DNA of 64,000 nt from Brachionus koreanus. Taxonomy: Eukaryota; Rotifera; Eurotatoria; Ploima; Brachionidae. Every line of letters starts with the position of its first letter. Positions within the stretch are counted from its first letter, which is position 1. Below the pieces are notes generated by a model that was given only the letters and a program-made list of their open reading frames with translations, had not been told where the DNA came from and did no database searches. This document shows positions 23,656 through 39,154 of this stretch, one piece after another. The stretch is taken from contig PJRA01000403.1 in NCBI GenBank assembly GCA_016987375.1, positions 387,821-451,820 on the forward strand, read 5' to 3'. A program made the translations under genes and the position numbers.

Positions 23656-25771
23656 TTAGCATGGAATACGGCTATTTGGACGAGCTTGTTTAAAATCACA
23701 TAAAAATTTTTTCCTGCATTTTTGGTCACAAATTTTTTGATGATCATTGGAATTACTAAAATGTTTAAGTAGAAGTTTAGTTTTTTGTCCGTTTAAATTT
23801 TTTGATGCGTCATCGATCAATTTATCCCAGTCTTTTGGAAATACACTTGTCATATTGTAGACTTCTTTAGCAGAATATTCTTTTATCCATTTAGGCTTAT
23901 TAGATAAATTTGCTTCCGTAATATTAAGTATTTTCGTTTCATGATCTAAAACTTCAAAGGTCGAGTTTTTGTACAATCCATCCACTGAGTAAATTCTGAA
24001 ACTTGGATTTAAAAATGAAAATGTAGTCACGCTACCAGCTAAATAGGCTACAGAAACTGGTCTACTAATGTTATTTACATCATAGAACAGTTCAAAAGCA
24101 TCGTTATGTTGATGACCAAAAAATTGTCCACTTATAGTTGATTCATATCTATTCACTATTTTGTAATAGTTTTCACTAAATGATTTTAGACAAGTTGAAG
24201 GATTAACATGACCAATTATATGTACCTTCTCTCCATGGTTTTCACTCATCTGTAAAATATCTACCAACCATTTTAGCTGATTGTAAGGATCAGTTGAATT
24301 GATATAAAGCCAGAAATTTAGAGGATAGCAGAAATTCATATTCAATGATATTAAACGAAGTCCTGGTACAACTAAAATTGTATAGAAAGCGCCTCTTTAT
24401 TTAAATTTTAAGTCTTTGATAATCATTCTTATGTTTCTTAACATACTTGGTGATATTTTTTTTCAAATCATTGGGTAGTCCTGTTTTTATCCAGTCTTCT
24501 GATAGTCTGCTATACAACCATGTTATGTTGTCTTCCTTGATTGATTCAGTCGGAAAACTAAAAATTAAATTTTGTTTAAATTCCAATTTTTTTTTATTTT
24601 CAGGTCAATTTTTTGACAAAATTATATAAACAAAGGTAATGAATTTACAGATTGCATGGAGTTGCTTCATGATTTCCAAGAGCTGGATAAATAATTTTTT
24701 TTGGAAAATATTTCCTAAAAAGCCCAGTTAGAGTATCTAGTGCACTTAATTGATCCGACCTAGATTGATTCCAAACATTGTGCGGAGGTAGATCGCCGGT
24801 CCAATAGATTATATCAAACTGAAACAAATACAAAAAATTTAATATTATAGATTTAGTATAAAAGATTTACTTGTTCATTTTTAGATAAGTGTTCGAACAT
24901 ATTTTCAACAGTCCATACTGGAACATCACAGTTTCTATAATCACCCCAATATCCGGATTTTTTATCTTTGGAATTAGATTTAATTTTGCTAGAGCTCGAA
25001 TTTCTGCAGCATAATGGCTGATCGCATTCAGCAAGAGCCCCAGGCTGATACTCGAAATCAATGTGAATATCTGTTAATTGCAGAATTCTTAAAACTGGGC
25101 TACCAGGCTTTTAATTTATTTAAAAAAATGATTTTTTTTTATTTAAACAAAATTTTTTACCATTGGCAAAACAGGTTCTTTAACAGAAGGCTTTGGAGTA
25201 TCGGGTAGAGTGACATTCCAATTGAATACAGGATTTTCTACTGGTTTACAATTTAAAAATACTGAACAAATTTCATCATTAGTTAACGGACTGTCAATAG
25301 CCATACTCAAGATTGAAGGCTATTTTATTTTTAAATTAATATTTATTTAAAATTTTCAGCAAATTTAATTTTTAAGATAAAATTTTAATGATCACGATCA
25401 AAAAAAAAATAAATTTTAAATTTTTTTTTAAATTATTGATTAAAATTTTATCATAATCTTAAATTTGCTACTTTTTTTTAGTTAGAAATTACGATATATG
25501 ATTTGAGAACTTGTGGACAAACAATTTTATCTTCTATTTTTAACGTTTCACACAAAAATATTGCTAAATTTTCCAGCTCTTGGGTTTTGTTTTTCATAAT
25601 TAATTCACGAGCATACGGGACTACTATTTCACAAAAATGACATAGTGCATTTTCGCCTAAATTTTTCTCTTTGCATGAATAATTTGAACATTTAAAATGT
25701 CCGATTTTATCAATTACTCTTTGTTCAGTAAACAGCAAAAAACAAAAAATCAAGAAAACAAATTTAGACAT
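23656..25771 (-). CDS. Acid sphingomyelinase (sphingomyelin phosphodiesterase), array copy 1
   Basis: Secreted or lysosomal zinc phosphodiesterase that cleaves sphingomyelin to ceramide and phosphocholine. Six exons: 25493-25771, 25161-25319, 24871-25107, 24649-24818, 24447-24557 and 23656-24394, giving 564 residues. Order: signal peptide (MSKFVFLIFCFLLF), saposin-B domain with paired Cys, Pro-rich linker, then the metallophosphatase. Metal-ligand motifs are all present: [34 protein letters not shown] and FFGHQH. The chain ends in a C-terminal Cys (IPC), as in human SMPD1, where the terminal Cys modulates activity. Unlike copies 2 and 3 it has no intron in the last coding segment. It is the 3'-most copy of a three-gene same-strand array. 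Confidence 0.93.
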
Positions 25772-25866
25772 TTTTTATTCAAATTTAAAAGTTTTAAAGA
25801 TAAAAAAATTATTGTTTTTATTCACTAAATTATCTTTATTTGTTTATTCGAATTGATAAATATTAT

Positions 25867-27892
25867 TTAACAAGGTATAAAATTGTCGGATCTAGACTGA
25901 CGAAAATCACAAATAAAGCTTTTTCTACACCCTAAATCACATGATCCTTGATTATCAGAAGATTTAGAATAGTATCTGTAAAGTTTTTCTAATTCGGGAC
26001 TATTCAAATTTTTTGATAAATTGTTTAAAAGCTCATTCCAATCTTGCGGATAGAGGCTTATCAAATTAAAAGCTTCCTAAATTGTTTAAATGCTAATTTT
26101 TTTGTTTAAACTAAAAAAAATTATAAAATACTTTGGCAGAATATTCTTTTCTCCAAATTGGTTTTAAAGTCAAATTAGCCTCGGTCAAATTTAAATAATG
26201 AGTTTCGTGATCTAACACTTGAAAGCTTGAATTTTTATAAGATCCATCAATAGTGAATATTCTATAGCCTGGATTTAGATTAGAATATGTTGTTACACTA
26301 CCAGAAATGTATAGTACATTAACAGGCCGTTTGATATCTTCTAAATCATAGAAAAGTCTGAACTTTTCTGAATGTGTGTGTCCGAAAAATTGTCCCACTA
26401 TTGTTGATTCATACCTGTTGACTATTCTGTAATAGTTTTTGCTGAACGATTCAAGACAAGATTGTGGTGGAATGTGGCCAATTATATGAACTTTTTCTCC
26501 AATTTTTTCACTATTTTGTAAAATATCGACCAACCATGCTAGTTGGCCCAGTGGATCTGATGAGTTTATATACAGATAGAAATTTTCATTTGGACAATAG
26601 TTCATATTTAGAGAAATTAGTCTTAATCCAGGGTATAATTGAAGCGAATAAAAAGCTCCTCTAGATTTTTTTGTTTAATTTAAAAAAAAAAAAGAATAAA
26701 ATACGAAAAAAATTAATTTTTACTTTGTTATATTCTGGGCTAAAGATTCAGGCAAACCAGTTTTAACCCAGTCTACTGCTAATTGAGAATAAAGCCAAGA
26801 AATGTTGTCTTGTTTGACAAATGGAGGAGGATATCTTTGATAAAATTTTAAAAACTAATTTAAATTTAAAGTTTAATTAACATGTTACAAGTTAACTGGC
26901 GTCGCTTCATGATTTCCAAGTGCCGGGAAAACTTTTTTATTAGCAAAATATTTTTGAAATAGATTAGTCAGAACATCCAGGGCATTTAATTGATCCTCTC
27001 TAGTTTGTTTCCAAACATTGTGTGGCGGTAAATCACCGGTCCAATAGATAAAATCAAACTAAAAATATAGAAAATTTTTATTTTCGAGATATTTTTTTCA
27101 AAATTACTTCTTCATTTTTGGCTATGTGTTCGAACATATTTTCAACAGTCCATTTGGGAACATCACAGTTTCTATAATCGCCCCAATATCCAGCAAACTG
27201 ATCGTTTTCAATGGGATCTGAGTTGAATTTCGATGTGCTAGAATTTCTGCAACACAATGGCTGTCCGCAGTCAGCCAAAGCTCCTGGCTGATACTCAAAA
27301 TCAATATGAATATCAGATAAGTGCAAGATTCTTAATTTAGGAGCATCGTGCTTTTGAGATTTTAATGCTTTTTTAAGCTCTAAAAAAAATTTCAATAATT
27401 ACCGATGGGAGAATTGGTGGAAAAACTGGAGGTTTTGGAATGTTCGGCAATGTTATGTTCCAATTAAGTATTGGATTAGTTACCGGGCCGCAGCCTAAGC
27501 CGACTGAACATAATTCAATGTCATTCAATGTAGTTGTATTTATTATATTTAAAACAGGAGCCTAAATAAAATTTTAAAGTCTATCTCGGTATTTTAAATT
27601 TTATATTTTAAATTACAGTAAATAAATCTATGGCATCAGCACAAATCTTCAATTCTTCAATTTTCAAATAAGTACAAATGAAAGTAGCGATTTCTTTGAT
27701 TGATTTTGTTTCATTTTTTTTAATTATATCTCTGGCTATTGGCATGGCTACGTAGCATGCTTCACATAGCTGTTTTGGGCTTGGGGATTTATTTGTATTA
27801 AAACAGGATTTTAAGTCGTGGCATTGCTTATTTACTGGAAATGAGCAAACTAGAACCAAAATAGAGCAAAAGACAAAAATTTTGAACGACAT
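25867..27892 (-). CDS. Acid sphingomyelinase, array copy 2
   Basis: Seven exons: 27617-27892, 27403-27561, 27108-27350, 26889-27058, 26724-26834, 26132-26660 and 25867-26076, giving 565 residues. Signal peptide [17 protein letters not shown], then a saposin-B domain ([21 protein letters not shown]). The catalytic motifs are [35 protein letters not shown] and FFGHTH; the C-terminus is IPC. I placed the exon 3 start at HDAPKLRIL because it aligns with PGSPVLRIL of copy 1; an upstream acceptor would add nine residues. It has an extra intron after EYSAK that copy 1 lacks. Only about 95 bp separate its stop from the copy 1 ATG, so its 3' end and the copy 1 promoter must be compact or overlap. Confidence 0.93.
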
Positions 27893-28074
27893 TTTAATGA
27901 TTTTTTTTTAGAGTAATCCGAAATTAAATATTAAAATACCAATATCTTGTTTTATTTATCAAATTTAATTATTCAAAGATAATTTTATTTTTAAATTAAG
28001 AAAAAAAAATTTCTTTTTTTCATGATAGATAACAAAATTTATATTAGAATTTTACACAAACAAAACTGTTTTAA

Positions 28075-30112
28075 TTAACATGGTATAAAACTGTCTGATC
28101 GAGATTGTTTAAAGCTACAAAAAAGCTTTTTTTTGCATTCTGAATCACATTCAGGAAAGCTGTCAGATGATTTTGAATAAAATCTAAATATTTTTAATTA
28201 TATTAAATTTTTTTTCTAAATTAATTGATAAATTAATTTACTTAAATAATTTGTTGGCAAAATCACCATCAATATTTTCTAATAATTTATCTATAAAATC
28301 ACTCCAATTCTGAGGAAATAAATTTTCTATTTGAAACTCTTCTCTGGCCGAATATTCTTTTTTCCATTTAGTTTGATTAAACATATTCGCCTCAGTCAAA
28401 TTCAAGTACATAGTGGTATAATCAAGTATTTGCCAAGTTGCAGATCGGTGATTTCCATCTACTTCATAAATTCTGTACGAAGGGTTAAGATAAGACAAAG
28501 TCGTAACACTGGGACCCAGATAAGCTACATTAATCGCTCTAGTTATATTTTCTAAATCATAAAACAGCGATATTTCATCTTTATGGGAATGTCCAAATAT
28601 TTGACCAACAATTGTCGATTCGTATCTATTCACAATTTTGTAGTAATTAGCACTCCAACTTTCAAGACACTGACTTGGATCAATGTGTCCAATAACATGG
28701 ACTTTTTCGTTATTGTCTTCACTTTCCTGTAGTGTTTTTACAAGCCAGTCCAATTGACCTAAGGGATCGGTTGTATTCAAAAACAGCCAAAAGTTTTCCT
28801 TGGGACAATAATTTGTATTCAAAGAGATAACTCGAAAATTAGGAGCTATTTTAATACTGTAGAAAGCACCACTTCAAATTTGCAATTATTTCAAGAAAAA
28901 CAAATAGCTTAATTTTATTTTACTTTTTTATGTTTTCAAATAAAGAATCCGGAAGACCAGTCTTTATCCATTCTTTTGCTAGTGCGTTATATAGCCATTC
29001 TATACTGTCTTCCTTTACGGTTGGAGTAGGAAATCTTAAGATTTTTAATATAAATTATGCATTTATCTTCAAAATTAAGTTCTTACAAATTACAAGGAGC
29101 TGATTCATGGTTACCAAGAGCAGGCAGAATGACTTTTTTTGGAAAATATTTTAAAAATAGCTGAGTCAAATGCTCCAAAGCTGATATTTGATCGTTTCGT
29201 GTTTGGTTCCATATGTTATGAGGTGGCAAATCACCTGTCCAATAAATCAAATCAAACTTTAAAGAAAAAATTTAAACAAAAGCCTTGAATTAAATTGATA
29301 TATTTTACTTTTTCATTTTTTGCAATGAATTTAAACATATCCTCGACAGTCCATACAGGAATGTCACAATTTCTATAGTCACCCCAAAACCCAGCTGATG
29401 AGTCTTCATTTTTAGTCTTCGATTTTGATGAGCTTTCATTTCTGCAGCAAAGTGGTTGATCACATTCAGCCAAAGAACCAGGTAAATATTCGAAATCAAT
29501 GTGAATGTCAGATAATTGAAGGATTCGAAATTTTTTCGAACCTGGTTTTGGAGGATTGACCGGCTCAACAGGTGGCTTGGGTACATCTGGAAAAGTGATG
29601 TTCCATGCAATTATTGGATTTTCTATCTTTGAACATCCTAAGGCAAGAGAACACATTTCTAGCGATGATAGTTCAGTATTACGTGTCACACTGAATACAG
29701 AAGACTTAAAGGTTAAAATTTTTTTAGATTAAATTTTTCTACACTAATTTTTTTTTACTTGATATGTTTGAATTGCCATATTACAAACAATATCGTCAGC
29801 TAAATTCAATTTTTCGCATACAAAAGAAGCTATGTCGTGAATATGATCGGTTTTGTTGCGTTTGATTAATTCACGTACTAGAGGCAAAGTGATTCTACAA
29901 AAATCGCACAATTGACGCCTAGTTGGTCGTCTTTCATATTGTCTATTTCGCAGATCTTCGGTTAGTAAATATTTACAATCTACTTGGTTACGGCAAATGT
30001 CAGTTGCTTGTTTTTCAAAAGGCAAGCTAAAAATTTTGGCTAACAAAGTTAATGAAAAAAAAGCATAAAATGCTAATAATTGGTAACAGGTCAAATTAGT
30101 TTTTATTCGCAT
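28075..30112 (-). CDS. Acid sphingomyelinase, array copy 3
   Basis: Six exons: 29759-30112, 29309-29704, 29087-29256, 28924-29034, 28242-28871 and 28075-28183, giving 589 residues. The N-terminus is longer than in the other copies (hydrophobic core LLAFYAFFSLTLLAKIF, then a basic RNRQYERRPTRR stretch before the saposin-B domain). Catalytic motifs are [35 protein letters not shown] and IFGHSH; it also ends IPC. The intron that separates the linker from the catalytic domain in copies 1 and 2 is missing here, while a new intron lies after NKLF near the C-terminus, at a different place from that of copy 2. A CLEAR-like E-box is about 90 bp upstream of the ATG. Confidence 0.93.
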
Positions 30113-30200
30113 TTAAATTGATATTTCTTTTTAAAATAAAAAATAATAACTTTGTATGTATACTTAAGAGAAATTTAATTTTCTATTATTTTGAAAACTA

Positions 30201-30210
30201 TCACGTGACC
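30201..30210 (-). promoter_or_regulatory. CLEAR-like E-box upstream of acid sphingomyelinase copy 3
   Basis: Minus-strand GGTCACGTGA contains GTCACGTGA, nine of the ten bases of the CLEAR consensus GTCACGTGAC, about 90 bp before the ATG at 30112. Lysosomal hydrolases including SMPD1 are MiT/TFEB targets in vertebrates. Position and sequence fit such a site; function is inferred. Confidence 0.5.
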
Positions 30211-31020
30211 ATAGCATAATGGAATTTAAATTAATTACAAATTGAACAAATAATAAATGATGATAGCTACATACTAAAATGATTTTGAATACAAAAATTC
30301 AATTAATCAAATAGAGCTGGTATTCTTTTGTTTTTTAGCACTCTTTTTGTTAATATGACTCATATTGAAAGCTTGAATAAAAAAAATTAAAATTGAACAG
30401 ACAAATTCTTTTATCTAGTAAATTTTCAAATGACAAAGAATGAAAAGTTTATTGGAAATTTTAAATTTTTAGCTTGTTTAGCTTAGCCTAAAAAATTAAA
30501 AGATTTATAATTTAAAGAAGCAAGCTTAAAAGTTTGTCAAAACAAACTTTTGTAAGCGCTAGGCATCTACCATTATTAGTTTAATAATTTTGACGAAGCC
30601 TTTTGAATTTATGAATTTAAAAATCGTGCTGAAAATATAATTTCTAGTTATTAAGTCTTTATTTATTTTTATGGATTGAAAATTATTCAAAAAAAAATCT
30701 AAAATTTAATTTTTTTTTTAATTGAAATATTGTTTAACATATTTACAAGTTACAAGTTAAATAATTGATTTGAAAACCAAAAGCATTTGTTTTGAGCCAT
30801 CAAAACAAATTTAGTAGATTGGTGGCGTTAATGAAAAAATATTTACAGTAACAAGCTAATTTTTTTTCTTAGTTTTAAAAATTAATTTTAATTTTAATTT
30901 ACCAGGTCTATCAGCGGCCGAATATTGAGTGATCCTAACTGGTGCATAATTAAAATGCATTTCTTTATATCAAATCCATATAACTATAACTAGTATGTAA
31001 ATCTATAGAACTGTACAAAG
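30211..31020. other. AT-rich spacer, no gene
   Basis: Upstream region of the sphingomyelinase array followed by AT-rich DNA. No coding potential. The right end may contain eroded 5' sequence of the LINE relic that follows. Confidence 0.45.
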
Positions 31021-31500
31021 ACAATTTTCAAGCCAATGCATGTTATTTATAAGAAGTCACTTGAGTCAGGAAAAATCCCAGTGGAGTGGAAAATGGCGAA
31101 TATATTTGAGATGAAGGTCGAATGGGACCTGGGAAGTATCCTTCATATCGCATAGATTTACAGAGTATGACCAGGTTCGACTTATGTTTTTTTCTTCTAA
31201 AAAATAGCATCATCGTTGATAGTCAACATGATTTAAACTCTATGCCTAAAAAAGAATGTTTAACTAATCTTTTCGAAACATTTGACATTATTGAGATAAC
31301 AGTATTGGCGAGATACTTGTTGACTTCTCTTAGGCTTTAGATACAACCACAGAAAACGCCTTCTGCATAAGCTTCGCGCTTATGGTCTTCGGTTCTAAGT
31401 GGAGCCATTCAAGAGTCTGTTCTTGGTCCAATACTTTTCTTTCTTTACATAAATGACTTATCCAGATTGTTTTACAGATAAGATACAGATATAGGCTGGT
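31021..31500 (+). pseudogene. Decayed CR1/jockey-type reverse transcriptase fragment
   Basis: Pieces in several frames follow the order of a non-LTR reverse transcriptase. 'IYKKSLESGKIPVEWKMANI' near 31045-31105 matches the S..G..P..WK.A.V block. 'KECLTNLFETFD' near 31250-31290 matches the CLTNLLEFFD region. 'RKRLLHKLRAYG' near 31350-31385 matches H..LL.KL..YG. 'GAIQESVLGPILFFLYINDL' near 31400-31460 matches the GVPQGSVLGPLLF..YINDL block. Many stops and frameshifts; the catalytic FADD box beyond 31500 is not preserved. It is an old dead fragment, distinct in its decay from the LINE at 11230-12265. Confidence 0.8.
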
Positions 31501-32002
31501 GAATTCAAAATCTTGGCTATTTTTAATCAAGTTTATGAAAAAAATGAAGTCACCGAAAGATTTAGTTGCGATTTTTAAATGGATACAGATATATCTAAAG
31601 ATCAGACATATTGAATTTTATTATAACTCAGAATTGTTATTGTTAAATCAAAAAATTTACTAATATATTTAGCCAAATCAGCTGAAGAATTTAAAGTCAG
31701 TGATGAATTTGTGAAGTTTTCCAAATATTTAGTGAAAATTTTTATTAAAAAAAAATTTATTTTTGGGTATTTATTTTTGACAAATTTAAATATAAATTGT
31801 TCAATTAACCTGGAACATTATTTTAAATAGAAAATGGGAGAAAAAATTAATATTAATTTATACATAAATTGACATTGGTAAGTATAACAACTTGAATAAC
31901 AAAACTTTAGAGAATTAAATGGAAAAAAGTAATTAATTATGCAATCAAATTAAATCTATTAATTAACAAACAAATAACATATGATAAATAAATAAATAAA
32001 TA
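31501..32002. other. 3' flank of the intronless KLF gene
   Basis: AT-rich, with ATAAATAAATAAAT repeats at about 31983-32002 right at the stop codon of the KLF gene. No gene seen. Confidence 0.45.
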
Positions 32003-35270
<3,268 letters not shown>

Positions 35271-36847
35271 ATGAGTATTCAAGATATGAATGATTACAAT
35301 CAATTGCATGCTTATTCGAACAGAACCTATGCCTATTCAAACGGAATTTTGTTGCCAGTTAAACCAGAATTTATGTCTAACACGATGCAACAAGTAAATC
35401 TGCCCTCTAGTCTGATGTCACCTTCATCGACTCCAAACGAGCCAGAAAGTTTGAGCCAAAACGATCAATTTATCCTACCAAATCTAAACACATTCCAAAA
35501 TTTCAACGATTTTTCCAATTTTCCAACTCTAACTAGCATTTACAGCTTTTATCAACAACAGCAAAATCAATTCGAAAGTGAACTGCAAAATTACAAACCA
35601 AATGAATCTAGTCACAATCAGAACAATTACAATAGTTTATTTTTGCCATCTAGTTTTCAAAATAACCAATACAGCAATCAAACAAGTTCAGATAATTTAT
35701 ACTTTTCAATAGATCAACAACAGAACAATCAAATAATTTCTAATCAACAACATTTTAGACAAAATTCGGAAAATTGTACAAATTATTTTTATCCGAATCA
35801 AAATGAGGCTATTTGTTCCCAAAATCAGAATAATTTGTTTGACAACTATCAACGGAGCTCGACAACTTTGGGCTCTTACACTAGCGTTCTTAATGAACAA
35901 TCACTGTTAAACTCTTTTCAAGGCTCATGTCCTCTGAATACTCTAGAAAACTTCAATAGATTCAAAAAGAATAGGCAACATATGACAACATCAAGAGTAT
36001 TTGGACACCAGCCTCAAGCAAATTTACATGAAAAATTGGTCGGTCAAGAAATAAATAAATCGAGCGAAGAAATTTACAGCCAAAATGATCAGTGTAAGAA
36101 GAATTCTAATCAAATAAAGCAATCAAAGAAATTTAAAGACCTTTTTGAACCATTAATTGATTTAACTCAGCCTAATGTAACCACTATAATGCAGCGCCCG
36201 GTAGATATGGGCGAAACTAAACGCTACAAAAGAAGAAATTGTGATGATTTAGAGAAAAGAAGAACATATTGTTGCAAATATGAAGGTTGACTATTTATTA
36301 AAAAAAAGTGTTTTTTTTTAAGATTAAATAAATTTTTTTCAAAAGGATGTAAAAAATCATATACCAAAAGTTCACATCTGAAAGCTCACGCGCGAATTCA
36401 CACAGGTGAAAAGCCTTATTTGTGTAAATGGCCTGATTGTAAATGGCGATTTGCCCGATCAGTACGGATTTTATAACTTAAAGCTTTTTTAATAAAATTG
36501 TATTTAATTTTTTAAAGGATGAGTTGACAAGGCATCTTAGGAAACATTCTGGCGATCGTCCATACAAATGTGATAAATGCGACAAAAAATTTTCTAGGTC
36601 TGACCACTTGCAATTGCATTCAAAGAGACACAGTCAATGTATTCAACCAGAAAAATCAAAAAGTTCTTCGGTTTCTTCGTCAATATCATCCTCACCGGTT
36701 TCATTATCTTCAACATATGTTGCTTCATCGTCATCATCATCAATTGTTCCATTGACTTTTACAACATCACCAACAAATAATTCATCTTCATCTTCTAGTG
36801 TACTATCTTCAACACCTTTTATATCCACTATATATCCGTCAAGCTAA
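35271..36847 (+). CDS. Krüppel-like factor, intron-containing paralogue
   Basis: Exons 35271-36285, 36346-36461 and 36518-36847 give 486 residues. The start at 35271 is the first ATG in frame. The N-terminal region is long and Asn/Gln/Ser-rich. It is followed by the segment shared with the other KLF ([27 protein letters not shown]). The three fingers ([55 protein letters not shown]) are split by both introns: one inside finger 1 and one between RS and DELTR of finger 2, the latter a position I recall as usual in KLF genes. The C-terminus is a Ser-rich tail ([14 protein letters not shown] and similar) that the paralogue lacks. An AATAAA lies at 36879-36884. Confidence 0.93.
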
Positions 36848-38159
36848 GTTTTATAGTATAAGTATTGTTTTTGTCCGAAATAAATTTTAGTTTTAATATA
36901 AATTTGAAAGTTCTTTGATAAGATTTCAAAATTTCAAGAGATTATTTAATTATTATTTATTTATTTATTTAAAATTTTTAACTTATCTATTTAATAATTG
37001 AGAAATATATTTTTTGTCGATTTAAATTATTGCCATTTCTTGAATTAAAGATTTAAATGATTTTATTAAGCAATCATCCTATAATTTAGACCTATGTTTT
37101 AATTCGAAAGACATTAATTATTGTTGAAGTATTATTTTAATTATTTTTTAGATAACCAATTCAAACCAATTCCTGAAATCTTTGTAAAAGTATTTATTTT
37201 TTCTTTTTAGTGTACAAAAGTCGGCTGTGATATAAATTATTTTATATTATTATTAAGCCATGTTAATATCGTTTTTTTTTTAAACTTTTTTAAAAAATAA
37301 AACTATTTAAATTTTTTTGACTTTGGGTATTTATTTAAAAAAAAAATAAAAATTGCAGATTAACTCTTTTTTCTTGAATTTAGCAACTTCCAAAGAAATC
37401 GCTGCTAGAGATAAATTTAATGATTAAGCAAAGTTAACATCCAAAATTCTAAATATTTAATCAATTGTATTTTAAGTCTTTTGAAAAAGAGGATGTCTTT
37501 AAGCTTGATATTTGTTTACATTCAAAAATTAGACTCAAAAATCAGGTTTTAGTGCTGCACAAAAAATTCAAATATCATAAATATTCTAAACTTAGGTTTT
37601 GGTTTAGAATAATGATATTAATCTCTAATTTAAGTTCTTAAACTTTATTTGATTTATTGATTTATTATTTAATTTTTAAACTGTCTTTTACTAAATTGAA
37701 CATCACCGTTTGGCGTTTTAAAATTAAATAGTTTTAAATTCATCAAAATTAAATTTTAAAGTTAATTGAATTAATTATTTTTCTGCCAAAATCAAGGTTC
37801 TGATTTATTTAAGAAAATTATTTGAACACTCAATCTTCATATTTAGAATTTGAAATGTCTTATGGGAAAAAAAATACTTGATGATCATAATAGCGTCTGA
37901 AGAAACACATGAAAAATTTTTGATTTTGATGATATAAAAAATCTAGTACTTTATTAAATACATTTTCCGAGAAAGACATGGACATGAAATCATAGGGTAT
38001 TTTTTCAGCTTTTAAATTATCCTTTTAAATTTATCAATTGCTTTTGAATATCAAGCATACATGATATCCATATGAGTTTTTGGCCAAAAGATCCAGATAT
38101 TCAAGTAAGTAAAAAAATAAACTGCATTAGCTAGGTAAACTTCCTTTTTCAAATTAAGG
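36848..38159. other. AT-rich spacer, no gene
   Basis: 3' flank of the KLF gene, then AT-rich DNA without coding potential or clear repeats. Sequence just before 38160 joins the truncated 5' end of the RTE-type fragment. Confidence 0.45.
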
Positions 38160-38660
38160 GATATGTGGAAAACGTCATTCCTTCGACTGAGGACTAAATT
38201 ACATCTATATAGTAGTCTTGTTAAATATGTATTGTGGTATGGATCTGAATGCTGGAGAATGACTGACAGTGATCGTCAAAAGATCGAAGTATTCCATAGC
38301 AATTGCCTACGAAAAATTTCGAGAATCTTCTATCCGAAAGTAATTAAAAATGAGGAACAGTACAACAGATCAAGGTCCGAGCCCAATCGGCAACATTATA
38401 CGCAGAAGACGACTTAAGTGGCTTGGTCATGTTCTTAGAATGTCAACAGACAGAATTCCTAGAGTTGCACTATTTTGGACGCCTCAAGGAAAGAGAAATG
38501 CTGAAAGACCAAAGATGACCTGGAGGAGAACAGATGAAAGAGATCTGAGAGAGATGAAACTCACATGGGGACAAGTAGAAATTGTCGCTAAGGATAGGGT
38601 GAAATGGAGGGGATGTGTAGACGCCTTATGCTCCACTGGGAGTAGAAGTTAAAAGAAGAA
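38160..38660 (+). pseudogene. 5'-truncated RTE-type non-LTR retrotransposon, C-terminal end
   Basis: The first frame reads 'RLRTKLHLYSSLVKYVLWYG', then 'SECWRMTDSDRQKIEVFHSN' and 'CLRKISRIFYP'. After a frameshift near 38350-38400 it reads 'NIIRRRRLKWLGHVLRM', 'TPQGKRNAERPKMTWRR' and 'EMKLTWGQVEIVAKDRVKWR'. This is the characteristic region after the reverse transcriptase in RTE and related elements (YGSE.W, N.CLR.I, RRR..W.GH.LR, G.R..GRP..TWRR, A.DR..WR). The element ends at an (AAG)n tract (38649-38669), a typical simple-repeat 3' tail. Only about 500 bp remain, so it is a dead-on-arrival copy. Compared with the other relics it is well preserved, with one frameshift only, so it may be fairly young. 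Confidence 0.85.
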
Positions 38661-39154
38661 GAAGAAGAAGCTAGGTAAAATTAGTCAGTAGTTTTTTTTT
38701 AAATATTACTTTGATTCATGTTTGTTAAGTGTTACCAATTTCCTGCCTAATGATAATGATAACTTTCCTTTTTTCAACCGCAAAGGTGCTGTAAGAGTTA
38801 TTTATGTTTTCATCCAAATTTCACTAAATGCATTCGAGTCTAAGCTTAGATAAATTGCAATTTACAATAATAAAATAAAGCATAATTTTCAAAATAACTA
38901 ACATCAAATGATAAATTTAATATTTTTTAAAACTAAATTCGAGTTAGATTAACAAAGTGATTATTTCTATTAAAAGTTTATTCTAAATAAGCCTATTTCA
39001 ATCTAATTAGCAGTATTTTTTTCCCAAATTTAAATCTAAACGAGGTAAAAAATCTTTTATTAAGTTATGACAAATTTATTTTTTAAAAAATTAAAATTAA
39101 ATTTTACTAAAAAAATTAGTTAACAATTTATTTGTATAATAAAATTTAACAAAT
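38661..39154. other. AT-rich spacer, no gene
   Basis: Simple (AAG)n tail then AT-rich DNA up to the 3' end of the Ig-domain gene. Nothing else seen. Confidence 0.45.

Noticed and set aside
36643..36828. Acidic open frame opposite the KLF Ser-rich tail
   Set aside because: Complement of TCA/TCT serine codons; shadow of the real exon.
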